Position numbers and translations under genes: made by a program | In this document: positions 8,744 to 16,379 of the stretch, one piece after another | Numbering within the stretch: the first letter of the stretch is position 1 | How the letters are laid out: each line of letters begins with the position of its first letter | Source of the DNA: JAWCNN01 sp038848005 | GTDB lineage: Archaea; Thermoproteota; Bathyarchaeia; Bathyarchaeales; Bathycorpusculaceae | Direction: 5' to 3' | DNA length: 47,589 nucleotides | NCBI GenBank assembly: GCA_038848005.1 | Contig: JAWCNZ010000011.1 | Span: forward strand, 1 to 47,589 | Notes under the pieces: generated by a model | The model's input: only the letters and a program-made list of their open reading frames with translations | The model's database searches: none | What the model was told of the DNA's origin: nothing

Positions 8744-9661
8744 ATGGAAACGAAAAGGAAGAAGGGTGAAATCGAAAAGCTTGTTTACAATAAAAGGTTG
8801 ACATATGCGGTTGTTGCCATTTTAATTATGCTGTTTCTAGCATTTTCTTACTTCTTTCTGTTTCATCCAAACCAGCCCAGTGAACCAAAAGCCGCCATAA
8901 TAGACCAGTTAAGCAGCAGTCAACTATTCCAAGGCACACGTTGTGTAAATGAAACATTTGTTGGATATGCAAAAACGCTGTTGTATCAGCGGTTTTCAAG
9001 CGTTGACTATTACTCAGACAACGCCACGGTGGAACAGTACACTAAACTTGCTTCTTTAAATTATAAGCTGATAATTTGGAGGGCGCACTCAGCATTAGAC
9101 CAAAATAATTATATTGCTATATGCTCTTCTGAGAGATATGTTTCTGGAATGTATGAGCAGTACTCTTCAGAACAGCTTAAGTTGTGCAACATTACTGGTG
9201 ACCCATTCCTTTATTTTGCGATAACTCCAAAGTTCATCAAGGAATGTATGAGTGGAAGGTTTGAGGATACGGTTATTATTTTGATGAGCTGTAACGGATT
9301 GAAAACGGGATATACTAAAACTGCGGAAGCCTTTATAGAAAAGGGTGTGAAAGCGTTCATAAGCTGGGATGGATGGATTGACAAGTTCGACAATGACAAT
9401 GGAATAGCCCTTTTACTTGACTACTTAATCAACCAAAACAACACCATTGCCGAAGCGGTTAGGAAAATACCTGAATACTTCACAGACTTGGGAAAAAGCC
9501 GGCTGGACTATTATCCGCATTCTTCCGCTGTTGAAAATTATCATATTCCAAATTATAAACTGCAACCTAACGTGTACGGCGCAGGGTTTTTGTCAGTGGC
9601 TGTTTCAAAAAAGTTAAACCACGGAAAAGTCAAGTTCGGTTGGGCTGGGCTGGTTTTTTAA
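8744..9661 (+). CDS. Membrane-anchored protein with a putative caspase-like (clan CD) fold
   Basis: A 305-aa protein with a positively charged N-terminus, one transmembrane helix (about 21-41) and a large domain presumably outside the cell. Within it, IIWRAHSA (His115) and IILMSCNG (Cys183) each follow a hydrophobic strand, and AEAFIEKGVKAFISW follows. This order resembles the His and Cys strands of clan CD peptidases (caspase, gingipain, CHAT). I do not see a named family signature, so peptidase activity is only a hypothesis. Its 3' end overlaps the convergent DUF5752 gene by 48 bases. Confidence 0.6.
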   Translation: METKRKKGEIEKLVYNKRLTYAVVAILIMLFLAFSYFFLFHPNQPSEPKAAIIDQLSSSQLFQGTRCVNETFVGYAKTLLYQRFSSVDYYSDNATVEQYTKLASLNYKLIIWRAHSALDQNNYIAICSSERYVSGMYEQYSSEQLKLCNITGDPFLYFAITPKFIKECMSGRFEDTVIILMSCNGLKTGYTKTAEAFIEKGVKAFISWDGWIDKFDNDNGIALLLDYLINQNNTIAEAVRKIPEYFTDLGKSRLDYYPHSSAVENYHIPNYKLQPNVYGAGFLSVAVSKKLNHGKVKFGWAGLVF

Positions 9662-9973
9662 GTTTGTTAAGTAGTTAACCCTTTTCGAGATAATTTCGCA
9701 TAAGTGATTTCGAAGGGCATCCCCAGAAAGGTTAAATTTTTGGAGTTTTCGAATTTCTTCTGCCAATTCTTTATCCTCAAGCACTTCAGCCATCCACTTT
9801 TCAAAGTCTCCTCTGTGGAAGTGAAATTCTAAGGATTTAACGTTCACTTCATTTATTTTTTTCAGGAATTCCTCAATTGAGGAGGCGCTTATTCCAGTGT
9901 AATTTCCTATTGAAGTGAAAAAGTAAAATGCTTTTTCTCTCGGAACTGTTCTCAAAATTTTTTCTGCATTCAT
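9614..9973 (-). CDS. DUF5752 family protein
   Basis: A 119-aa soluble protein. The segments KAFYFFTSIGNYTG, VKSLEFHFHRGDFEKWM and a late ISKRVNYL are those I associate with DUF5752, a small archaeal/bacterial family often found next to trehalose or glycoside enzymes and regulators; its function is unknown. It starts one base after the stop of the Lrp-type regulator, so the two are co-transcribed. Confidence 0.7.
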   Translation of the reverse strand: MNAEKILRTVPREKAFYFFTSIGNYTGISASSIEEFLKKINEVNVKSLEFHFHRGDFEKWMAEVLEDKELAEEIRKLQKFNLSGDALRNHLCEIISKRVNYLTNLKNQPSPTELDFSVV

Positions 9974-9974
9974 T

Positions 9975-10508
9975 TTACTTCTTCCTCTTTATATTATGTG
10001 TTTCCTTTATAAATCTTAACTTTTTCTCGTCATCAATTATTGAAAGTTGAGTCTCCTTAAACTTTTTTGTAACTATTGATGTGCGAACTCTTAAAACTCC
10101 TGGCAGTGGCGCAACTGAATTTGCTATGAAGTTGTGTAGGCTTTCTTGGTTTTCCGCTAGGACCTTTGCTATTATTAGGAGTTCTTCTGAGAGGGATGTG
10201 TAAACTTCCAAGACTTGTGGTGCTTCGCAGAGTTTTTCCGCTACTTTCTCGCTTTCTTTTGGGTCTGTGTAAACGGTCATAATGGCTGTGATGTTTTTTG
10301 CTCCAGCCTTTTCAGCATCTATAACCGCAGTGTACTTCTTTATTATTCCGTACTGTTCCATTCTTTTTATTCTCTCGTAAACTGTTGAGTGGGCTATTCC
10401 CAAACGTTTACCTATGGCTGTATAAGTTTGTTTTGAATCCTCTTGTAAAGCCTCTAAGATTTTGTAGTCCACAGCATCTAAAGTTGGAATTTTATTTTTA
10501 AGTTTCAA
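9975..10508 (-). CDS. Lrp/AsnC family transcriptional regulator
   Basis: A 177-aa regulator. Residues 10-60 form the winged helix-turn-helix (DYKILEALQEDSKQTYTAI ... STVYERIKRM), followed by the linker strand and a RAM domain at about 75-150 with TAIMTVYTDP and LEVYTSLSEELLI. The family binds amino acids or other small ligands and acts as a dimer/octamer on DNA. A C-terminal tail rich in lysine (about 25 aa beyond the RAM domain) is slightly longer than usual. Targets may include its own operon with the DUF5752 gene. Confidence 0.9.
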   Translation of the reverse strand: MKLKNKIPTLDAVDYKILEALQEDSKQTYTAIGKRLGIAHSTVYERIKRMEQYGIIKKYTAVIDAEKAGAKNITAIMTVYTDPKESEKVAEKLCEAPQVLEVYTSLSEELLIIAKVLAENQESLHNFIANSVAPLPGVLRVRTSIVTKKFKETQLSIIDDEKKLRFIKETHNIKRKK

Positions 10509-10724
10509 CGTTTCTCTACTCTTTATTTATTAAGTGAAGTTTTAAATTTATTGTTTTTTGTCGAAAACTATGTTCGGGTTCTGAATTGGAAATTTGTCGG
10601 TAAAAACTTTTTTTATCTACAATTTTTCAATTTAAATAGCTTTAACCTACATTTTTGCGAATAAACTGACAAATAAACTTAAATATGCCAATAGAAAACT
10701 CTTATAGAAAATTCCAATAGAGCA

Positions 10725-11222
10725 GTGGTTAAAATGAAGATGCCTAAAGTTTGGGAAATTATTGAAAAATTCAAGGATTTCTGCATGTTTAGAGGTTGGA
10801 AAACTTCTAAAACTGAGGATTGGGTTAAAGTTGACGATAAATATCACAACTTCCTCTGGACAAGAAATGTTCATCCATCATCCTTTAAGAGCATAGTTTC
10901 AAATGGAAGATGCATAGTTCGGGAAGGCTTGTCTTACCATGTTGTTGAAGCATCCTACACCGCTTGGCTATTTTCCGAAACTCCATCGGAAACCCTTGTT
11001 AAAACGGTTTTCGAAAATCCAGCTTTTAACAAAAAAATAGCAATCTACGACTTAAGTCCACTATTTGAAGGAAAAAACATCTGCGAAAAACTCAACAACA
11101 CAGACAGCCCCGTATTCCAAGAGTTTGAGAGCTTCCTTACGACACAATTAAAAGTTAAGCTTAAACCCCTTTCCAACATCGAGTTTGCCCCTGAAAATTA
11201 CAGCATTGCTGAAATGGCTTAA
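10725..11222 (+). CDS. Conserved-looking hypothetical protein
   Basis: I do not recognise this 165-aa protein. It is soluble, aromatic-rich (VWEII, FCMFRGWK, WLFSETPSE) and has no transmembrane segment or cofactor motif. The frame starts with GTG GTT AAA ATG AAG ATG, so GTG 10725 or ATG 10734 may be used. A TATA-like AACTTAAATA lies about 45 bases upstream. It is followed after 59 bases by the coiled-coil gene at 11282, which may be co-transcribed. Confidence 0.65.
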   Translation: MVKMKMPKVWEIIEKFKDFCMFRGWKTSKTEDWVKVDDKYHNFLWTRNVHPSSFKSIVSNGRCIVREGLSYHVVEASYTAWLFSETPSETLVKTVFENPAFNKKIAIYDLSPLFEGKNICEKLNNTDSPVFQEFESFLTTQLKVKLKPLSNIEFAPENYSIAEMA

Positions 11223-11281
11223 AAACAGCGTTTTAAAGGGTTTAAATAAGAGGGAAAGCTTCAGAAAAGCTGTTGTGAGAG

Positions 11282-11884
11282 ATGATGTCCCAAGACGCTG
11301 AAAAGATAAAGAAGCTTATAGCATTTAAGAAAAAACTAGAAAAAAGGGTTGAAGATTTAGAATCTGAACTTAAAGAGTTGCAGGCGATGCTTGAAACCGT
11401 AAATTCCATACTGCTTGAAAAGGGATTTAAACGCGCCGAAATTGCAAAACCATCAGCCGAAGTTGAGGCTTTACCACCAAAAGAAGAGGTTACAGTTGAA
11501 CATTCACCGCTTTCCCAAATGGAATATGAAAGTGTTACAGAGTTAAAGGCTGTGTCAGGCGAGCTTCTAGCGAATCTCTACGTAAGCGGAAACTCGTTGC
11601 GAGTTGTGCCAGCCGAAGACAAGAGCTTCAATGTTAATACACCGCCTTTCACCCCCTTTCTTGTTGAAAGAGTTTTAGCTAAAATGCAGGAGAAAGACAG
11701 CGAACTAGCCAGAACTGGACAGTTAGCGCCGGAAGAAATTTTCTCTTATAACATTGTCAGAGAAGGCGATGTAATCCGTGAAATAACAATTAGAAATTTT
11801 GATGAAAACCGTTTAAGAGAGCTTAAATCAAGCATCCGTTGGACGCTGGAGAAAATGTATGAAAAAATGAAAAGCCAAAGCTAA
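11282..11884 (+). CDS. Coiled-coil hypothetical protein
   Basis: A 200-aa protein with a charged coiled coil at residues 7-52 (KKLEKRVEDLESELKEL), a proline- and glutamate-rich linker (about 55-80), and a C-terminal alpha/beta domain. I do not recognise the family. GAGAG precedes the ATG closely. The gene ends one base before the stop of the convergent DUF2148 gene. Coiled coil plus small domain suggests an oligomerising or adaptor protein; that is inference. Confidence 0.65.
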   Translation: MMSQDAEKIKKLIAFKKKLEKRVEDLESELKELQAMLETVNSILLEKGFKRAEIAKPSAEVEALPPKEEVTVEHSPLSQMEYESVTELKAVSGELLANLYVSGNSLRVVPAEDKSFNVNTPPFTPFLVERVLAKMQEKDSELARTGQLAPEEIFSYNIVREGDVIREITIRNFDENRLRELKSSIRWTLEKMYEKMKSQS

Positions 11885-12448
11885 TTATCGTCTGTCGAAG
11901 TATATGTTTTTGCCTTTCGCAGATAATGGGATTCCCATGATGACTGTTGCTTCTGGAAGCATTCCAAGCATTAAAGCGGCTGTTCCAATGCGGTACATTA
12001 TGCGGTTGTCAACGTTCAACAAACCTGCCATTTTCACGGCTGAACCCAAAGCTATTCCCAAATCTAAAGCCTTAAAAATGCATGTGGGCCCGTAAAAGTC
12101 CTGTCCAAGCTTTTTCGCTTTTTCTTGGAATTCTCCGCAGTTTTTGTAGCCGCATGCTCCACAGTTTAATCCGAAGCTTTTGTCGCCTCTAACTCCAATT
12201 AAGACAACTGCCTCTGAGTCTTTGACGTTTTTTGCGTCTCTTTTGAACCCCTCATTTTTTCTTGTTTCGCCTATTTCCTCCATTTTATTGGCGATTGCGT
12301 CCTTTTCCTCGCCGTAAACGATTGCCGTTAAAATGTCGTCTACACCGCCTGATTTCGGGGCTGTTCTCGCCGCCACAAGCATTAGTTCTGCTACTTGTAA
12401 AAGCGCTTCTTTTTCTCCGTTTTTGCCTTCAATTATTGGCGGGTTCAT
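11885..12448 (-). CDS. DUF2148 ferredoxin-domain protein
   Basis: A 187-aa protein of the DUF2148 family. Cysteines C96, C99, C104 and C123 occur as LNCGACGYKNC with a later GPTC, a 4Fe-4S-binding arrangement. The N-terminal half (about 10-60) and the C-terminal part with GTAALMLGMLPEATVIMGIPLS are typical of the family, which has a nitroreductase-like core; function is unsettled. It is the last gene of a six-gene minus-strand operon with thioredoxin, consistent with a redox role. Confidence 0.8.
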   Translation of the reverse strand: MNPPIIEGKNGEKEALLQVAELMLVAARTAPKSGGVDDILTAIVYGEEKDAIANKMEEIGETRKNEGFKRDAKNVKDSEAVVLIGVRGDKSFGLNCGACGYKNCGEFQEKAKKLGQDFYGPTCIFKALDLGIALGSAVKMAGLLNVDNRIMYRIGTAALMLGMLPEATVIMGIPLSAKGKNIYFDRR

Positions 12449-12476
12449 TTTAAACCCTTTTTAGATGCGAATTCGT

Positions 12477-12611
12477 TTATAGTGGGCTGAAGGCTTTCTT
12501 TAGCATCTCTAACACCGTGTTTAATTGTCCAGTGTAAACGCTTATGGCAAAGAAGGAAACGCCTAAAAGAAGCAAAAGCGCTCCTACAACTCTGCGTTGT
12601 GGAATTTCCAT
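12477..12611 (-). CDS. 44-aa single-pass membrane protein
   Basis: A short frame: ATG at 12611, TAA at 12477-12479. It encodes MEIPQRRVVGALLLLLGV and continues as one hydrophobic helix (about 8-27), then an amphipathic tail ending KKAFSPL. It starts 6 bases after the thioredoxin stop and ends 28 bases before the DUF2148 start, exactly filling the operon gap. Coding potential rests on this tight packing and a credible membrane segment. It may anchor the thioredoxin or ferredoxin partner to the membrane; this is inference. Confidence 0.6.
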   Translation of the reverse strand: MEIPQRRVVGALLLLLGVSFFAISVYTGQLNTVLEMLKKAFSPL

Positions 12612-12617
12612 TTTCGC

Positions 12618-13061
12618 TTACCCCAAATGTTTTCTTATAAGCGCCTCAATTTGTTTTTTGGGAACAACCCCCACTATCCTCTCGACTTCCCTTCCGTTCT
12701 TTATTATTACAACTGTTGGGATGCTGAAGATTTGGAAGCGCTCCGCAGTTTCGGGGTTTTCGTCAACATTAAGTTTTCCAACGAAAACTTTTCCGCTGTA
12801 TTCTTTTGCTAACTCGTCTATTACAGGGGCGAAAGCTAAGCATGGACCGCACCATGAAGCCCAAAAATCTATTAGGGCTATTGGCTTTTGCCCAACAATT
12901 TCGTTGAAGTTTGAATCTGTTAGATGGAACGGTTCAGCAGTCATCTTACGCACTTTCTCCATAAACATTTTAAGCTTCTTTTCTCTGATACGCTTCAGTT
13001 CTCTATCTTCCCCAAATATAAATTGTTCGTGTCCGTCGTTCATGAACTTTCCGTCAGCCAC
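12618..13061 (-). CDS. Thioredoxin with N-terminal extension
   Basis: A 147-aa thioredoxin. The active site WCGPC is at 70-74, preceded by ALIDFWAS, and the cis-proline loop FSIPTVVI and GVVPKKQIE follow as in canonical Trx. Residues 1-45 form a charged, helical extension (DRELKRIREKKLKMFMEKVRK) absent from minimal thioredoxins. Its start overlaps the DUF1893 stop by 8 bases. It should reduce disulfides of cytosolic or membrane-associated partners; the operon context points to redox control of the neighbouring FmdE-like or ferredoxin proteins. Confidence 0.93.
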   Translation of the reverse strand: MADGKFMNDGHEQFIFGEDRELKRIREKKLKMFMEKVRKMTAEPFHLTDSNFNEIVGQKPIALIDFWASWCGPCLAFAPVIDELAKEYSGKVFVGKLNVDENPETAERFQIFSIPTVVIIKNGREVERIVGVVPKKQIEALIRKHLG

Positions 13062-13497
13062 GCCTTGGAGAGGCGTGTAAAGCCTTAAGCCTTTTGTAGG
13101 CTTCTTTTGGATTTGAAATTTCGGCTGTTAACTTTTCGAATGGGCACATGTCAGCTTCAAAATCCATTATGTTTTCAACAATTTTTTCCCATTCATGGTA
13201 AATTTTATGTTTTTCAAGAGTTTCCTTTGCTCTTTTACTTAGGATTACTGCGTAAACGTTTTTGACTTCCGCATAAGCGCATAAGAAGGCTATGGCTTTT
13301 CCTACAATTGTGTCGGCGACAGAAGCCTCTTTAAGTTTTCCGTTGAGCTTTTCGATTGCTTCTAAAAAACCCGAGATTCCGCTGGATGAACACTCAAAAA
13401 TTATTTCTCCATTCTTCACTATGGAAAGCGTTATGCCTTTTCCGTTTAATAAACGCTTTTTCGCTAGGATTAAATCTTGTCTTTCCATTTTCAACAT
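13054..13497 (-). CDS. DUF1893 family protein
   Basis: A 147-aa protein matching my recollection of DUF1893 (TM1506-like, deaminase-related fold): LTLSIVKNGEIIFECSSSGI-like opening strands, then GKLKEASVADTIVGKAIAFLC and a C-terminal CPFEKL (cysteine followed by Pro-Phe-Glu) near residue 117. The conserved Cys residues may be catalytic or metal-binding, but no activity is established. It lies 19 bases after the FmdE-like gene and overlaps thioredoxin, so is part of the same operon. Confidence 0.75.
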   Translation of the reverse strand: MLKMERQDLILAKKRLLNGKGITLSIVKNGEIIFECSSSGISGFLEAIEKLNGKLKEASVADTIVGKAIAFLCAYAEVKNVYAVILSKRAKETLEKHKIYHEWEKIVENIMDFEADMCPFEKLTAEISNPKEAYKRLKALHASPRRG

Positions 13498-13516
13498 GAT
13501 AATGAAAAATATTAAT

Positions 13517-13972
13517 TTATGGCTTTTCTACAATGAAAAGCTGGTTTTCCGGCGTATGGGCAATTTCCCAAGCTAGCTTTTCGTTTTGGGAACCCTTTGA
13601 AATTTTTTCCATTAATGTTTCCGTTACTTGCGGATTAACCGATATCTTTAATGTTTTGCCAATTTTTACGCTTTGAAAATAAGCGGTTATGTCTTTTTGT
13701 GAATTTTTTATTTTTAACTTTTGGTTTCCAACGGTGCATTGGGTTGCAATTTGAATTCCGTCAAGAACACATGAAAAAGGAATTGAAAGCGGAACTTCAG
13801 CCGTCACTTGTAAGGCGTCATTTCCGCTGTTGGCTGAATTTAAAATTCTTTTGGCAATTTCTCCCATTTTAACGCCAATAACCACAAAAGGACCCAAATG
13901 CCCATGTAAATCTACAGCCTTCTCTATAAGCTCCGTGAAATCTACATCTACCTTGAGAGTTTCTGCCTTCAT
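13517..13972 (-). CDS. FmdE-family protein
   Basis: A 151-aa protein of the family named after formylmethanofuran dehydrogenase subunit E. The family signature DLHGHLGPFVVIGVKMG is at 22-38 (H23, H25), and the second conserved block CVLDGIQIATQCTVGN (C68, D71, C79) provides further metal-type ligands. No zinc ribbon is fused, so this is the minimal form. The name does not imply methanogenesis: the family occurs widely and its role is unclear. It follows the membrane gene after 4 bases. Confidence 0.8.
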   Translation of the reverse strand: MKAETLKVDVDFTELIEKAVDLHGHLGPFVVIGVKMGEIAKRILNSANSGNDALQVTAEVPLSIPFSCVLDGIQIATQCTVGNQKLKIKNSQKDITAYFQSVKIGKTLKISVNPQVTETLMEKISKGSQNEKLAWEIAHTPENQLFIVEKP

Positions 13973-13976
13973 TCTA

Positions 13977-14561
13977 TTACACCCTTGTCAGACTAATTCG
14001 TGTAGATAACACTTTAATTAAAGTAATGCCTACTGCCGCTCCGATGATGCCGCCAATCATATGCAAAACCGCAAAGAAAGCCACACCCCCAAACTGCTTT
14101 ATCAACTTATCTGGGCTCATGAAAATGTAGCCTATTATGATTCCTGCTGTTGCTGTGGAAACCACTGATGCGAAGAATAGACTGATTACACTTAGCTTTG
14201 GTTTTTCTAAGCTGTTCCTGTGTCCGATGAGTTTTGTTATGACATCGAAGATTATGCTTGCGGCTGTAAAGCCTAAGAATTGGGTGGAGGATGGGTTAAG
14301 CGTTAAAGTTACGATTGTCGCAATTGTGCCGGTAGTGGTTACTGCTCCAAATTTTCTAACCCACCATAACGTTAGAATGAATATGAACACGCCTAAAGTG
14401 TCGCAGAGGAAAGGCAGATTGGTGGCTCTCCAAAAGATTGGCGCAATATAAGCGCTCAGCACACCGTACAAAGCTGCGCTTATGGCTATGGCAGCAACTT
14501 GCTTGCTTGTGAAATAAGCCAATCTGGTAACACCCTTTAACAATTTAGTAACACCATCCAT
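13977..14561 (-). CDS. Putative ECF-transporter S component-like membrane protein
   Basis: A 194-aa protein with about five to six transmembrane helices. The first, VAAIAISAALYGVLSAY, has the small-residue A-x-x-x-A pattern that S components use to contact the T component, and the size and helix count fit energy-coupling-factor substrate subunits. No A or T component is encoded nearby, so it would use shared ones. It is the first gene of the redox operon and is divergent from nikR, which makes a metal or vitamin substrate plausible. An unrelated membrane protein family cannot be excluded. Confidence 0.5.
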   Translation of the reverse strand: MDGVTKLLKGVTRLAYFTSKQVAAIAISAALYGVLSAYIAPIFWRATNLPFLCDTLGVFIFILTLWWVRKFGAVTTTGTIATIVTLTLNPSSTQFLGFTAASIIFDVITKLIGHRNSLEKPKLSVISLFFASVVSTATAGIIIGYIFMSPDKLIKQFGGVAFFAVLHMIGGIIGAAVGITLIKVLSTRISLTRV

Positions 14562-14568
14562 ATAAAAA

Positions 14569-14618
14569 GCTTACTTTCCCCAAATTCCATTGCTAAATAG
14601 GCGAGCTAAGTTTCCCCA
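14569..14618. promoter_or_regulatory. Direct repeats in the nikR intergenic region
   Basis: GCTTACTTTCCCCA (14569-14582) and GCTAAGTTTCCCCA (14605-14618) are related direct repeats 36 bases apart between the divergent S-component and nikR genes. They are candidates for operator or upstream activating elements. They do not look like the long palindrome known for bacterial NikR. Confidence 0.35.
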
Positions 14619-14678
14619 GAGCATCAGTTAGAAAAAAAGCTTTATGGTAAATCCGCCAATCACAATTGAGGAAGCTGG

Positions 14679-15086
14679 ATGACAAAAATAGTTCGTGTTG
14701 GAGTGACTTTTCCACCAGATTTACTTAAGGACTTTGACAAAATAATCAGTAAAATGGGTTATGAAAACCGTTCTAAGGCTGTTCAAGACGCTGTTAGATT
14801 GTTTGTTTCTGAAAAGAAGTGGCTTCAAGAAGAAAGAGGTGTGCAGGCTGGGGTGCTTATGATGGTTTACGACCACGAGGTTAAGGAGTTGGAAAGCACT
14901 TTAACAGACGTTCAACACCGATATTCCCGCATAATCTGTTCGACAATGCACATTCACTTAAACGAGAGGGACTGCCTAGAAGCTGTAGCCGTGAAGGGCG
15001 ACGCCGCTGAAATCAGAAAGTTAAGCGATGAATTGGCAGCGAAAAAAGGCGTGAAAATCCTAAAAACAGTATTGGTTTCCGCCTGA
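14679..15086 (+). CDS. nikR: Nickel-responsive regulator NikR
   Basis: A 135-aa NikR. Residues 1-45 are a ribbon-helix-helix domain (RVGVTFPPDLLKDFD, YENRSKAVQDAVRLF). The C-terminal ACT-like domain contains H80, H91, H93 and C99 in VQHRYSRIICSTMHIHL...DC, matching the square-planar nickel ligands of E. coli NikR (H76, H87, H89, C95) with a constant shift of four. It should repress nickel uptake or nickel-related genes when nickel is bound. A TATA-like CTTTATGG lies about 40 bases upstream. The divergent operon is its most obvious target. Confidence 0.93.
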   Translation: MTKIVRVGVTFPPDLLKDFDKIISKMGYENRSKAVQDAVRLFVSEKKWLQEERGVQAGVLMMVYDHEVKELESTLTDVQHRYSRIICSTMHIHLNERDCLEAVAVKGDAAEIRKLSDELAAKKGVKILKTVLVSA

Positions 15087-15092
15087 CGCTTT

Positions 15093-16004
15093 TCAATTTG
15101 TTAATTCAAACATTTTTTCAAGGGCTTTTCTGGCTTTTTCCGCTATGGGTTTCGGAACTGTAATCACGTGTTTTTCTTCTTTCAAGCTTGTGTAAAGCCT
15201 TTCAAGAGTGTTTAGCTTCATGTTGGGGCAAACAGCTCCTTCATATGCTAAGATAAACTGTTTTTCAGGGTTATCCTTTCTTAATCGGTGCAGAATTCCC
15301 TCTTCAGTAGCTACAATAAAAGTTTTGGCTTTGCTTTCCCGTGCGTAACGGCACATCTGCGACGTGCTTCCAACAAAGTCGGCTATACTGCGCATTTCAG
15401 AAGTGCATTCGGGATGAACCATAACAACAGCGTCTGGACGCTCAACCTTAAGCACCTGCACGTCTTCTGGGTGAAAAAGCAAATGTGTCGGGCAGAAACC
15501 CCATTCTGGAATTGGAATAACCGTCTTTCCAGTTTTCTCTTGAACGTAATCCGCCAAGTTGCGGTCCGGCCCGAAAAGCACGGTGTCCGCATCCAGCGAC
15601 TCTATAACTTTCACGGCGTTCGCCGACGTGCAACATATGTCACAGTAGGCTTTCGCCGAAGCTAAAGTGTTCACGTATAGGACTACTGGCACAAGCGGAT
15701 AAAGCACTTTCCACCTTTTAATTTCGTCAACCGTAAGCATCTGCGCCATTGGGCATCTTGCGCTTAAAGTTGGCAACAAAACCTTCTTGTCTGGATTTAA
15801 AATTGCGGCTGATTCCGCCATAAAATCCACGGCTGAAAAAACTATGATTTCCGCTTCTTTTTCTTCCATGGCTTTTCTGCTTAACTCTATACTGTCGCCA
15901 ACATAATCCGCAATATCTTGAATTTCAGGACGCTGATAATTATGCGCCAATATTACTGCTTTCTTTTCCCTTTTTAGCCTCTTTATCTCTTCAACTAAAT
16001 TCAC
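15093..16004 (-). CDS. nadA: Quinolinate synthase
   Basis: A 303-aa NadA, which condenses iminoaspartate with dihydroxyacetone phosphate to quinolinate in de novo NAD synthesis. The three 4Fe-4S cysteines are C84 (SARCPMA), C171 (WGFCPTH) and C259 (GAVCPNMK), the spacing of the short archaeal form. Other conserved blocks are ILAHNYQ, VGDSIELS and VHPECTSEM. Start is GTG at 16004. Neither nadB/aspartate dehydrogenase nor nadC is adjacent. It converges with nikR. Confidence 0.95.
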   Translation of the reverse strand: MNLVEEIKRLKREKKAVILAHNYQRPEIQDIADYVGDSIELSRKAMEEKEAEIIVFSAVDFMAESAAILNPDKKVLLPTLSARCPMAQMLTVDEIKRWKVLYPLVPVVLYVNTLASAKAYCDICCTSANAVKVIESLDADTVLFGPDRNLADYVQEKTGKTVIPIPEWGFCPTHLLFHPEDVQVLKVERPDAVVMVHPECTSEMRSIADFVGSTSQMCRYARESKAKTFIVATEEGILHRLRKDNPEKQFILAYEGAVCPNMKLNTLERLYTSLKEEKHVITVPKPIAEKARKALEKMFELTN

Positions 16005-16153
16005 TTAACATTCGCCTTTCAAGTTTAGGGTTTCTCTAATAGTGCGCAAAAATATATTTTTTGCCCACTGGCTGTTGTCAACGGGAAGGTCTAAATGTGA
16101 TGTTGATGGCAGTATTTGTGGAAGTGGGTTGTCGCAAGTTTTATATTCTATAA

Positions 16154-16165
16154 CTATAATTATAG
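16154..16165. promoter_or_regulatory. Palindromic operator candidate of the RHH-type vapBC operon
   Basis: CTATAATTATAG is a perfect 12-bp palindrome placed just after a TATA-like TTTATATT (about 16139-16146) and 13 bases before the antitoxin GTG. A repeat of the half-site (CTATAA) precedes it directly. Ribbon-helix-helix antitoxins bind such palindromes to autoregulate. Confidence 0.45.
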
Positions 16166-16178
16166 AGTCGGTGATGAC

Positions 16179-16379
16179 GTGCCGACAACCGTTCAAGTAG
16201 ACGAAAAAACGCTTCAGTTACTTAACAAGTTAAAAAAGGAAATGGGAGCGAGGAGCCACGACGAGGTTATTAAGACGCTAATTTCCGAGAGAAAGAAAAT
16301 CTCCCGCTCAATGTTTGGGACAAATCCTAAATTGAAGCCTTTTTCAAGGGAGGAAGAGGCTGAATGCCATGAGTTATAG
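16179..16379 (+). CDS. vapB: Ribbon-helix-helix antitoxin (VapB type)
   Basis: A 66-aa protein from the GTG at 16179: a TTVQVDEKTLQLLNKL strand-helix followed by SHDEVIKTLI, the RHH DNA-binding fold, then a basic linker and an acidic C-terminus (SREEEAECHEL) that can occupy the toxin active site. An upstream ATG at 16116 would add 21 hydrophobic residues encoded across the TATA box and palindrome, so I reject it. It overlaps the toxin by 11 bases. Confidence 0.8.
   Translation: MPTTVQVDEKTLQLLNKLKKEMGARSHDEVIKTLISERKKISRSMFGTNPKLKPFSREEEAECHEL

Noticed and set aside
13517..13972. Methanogenesis marker (FmdE)
   Set aside because: The FmdE family is widespread outside methanogens and only the minimal domain is present, so no inference about methane metabolism.
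16116..16178. ATG start 21 codons upstream of the RHH antitoxin
   Set aside because: It would encode hydrophobic residues across the TATA box and operator palindrome.
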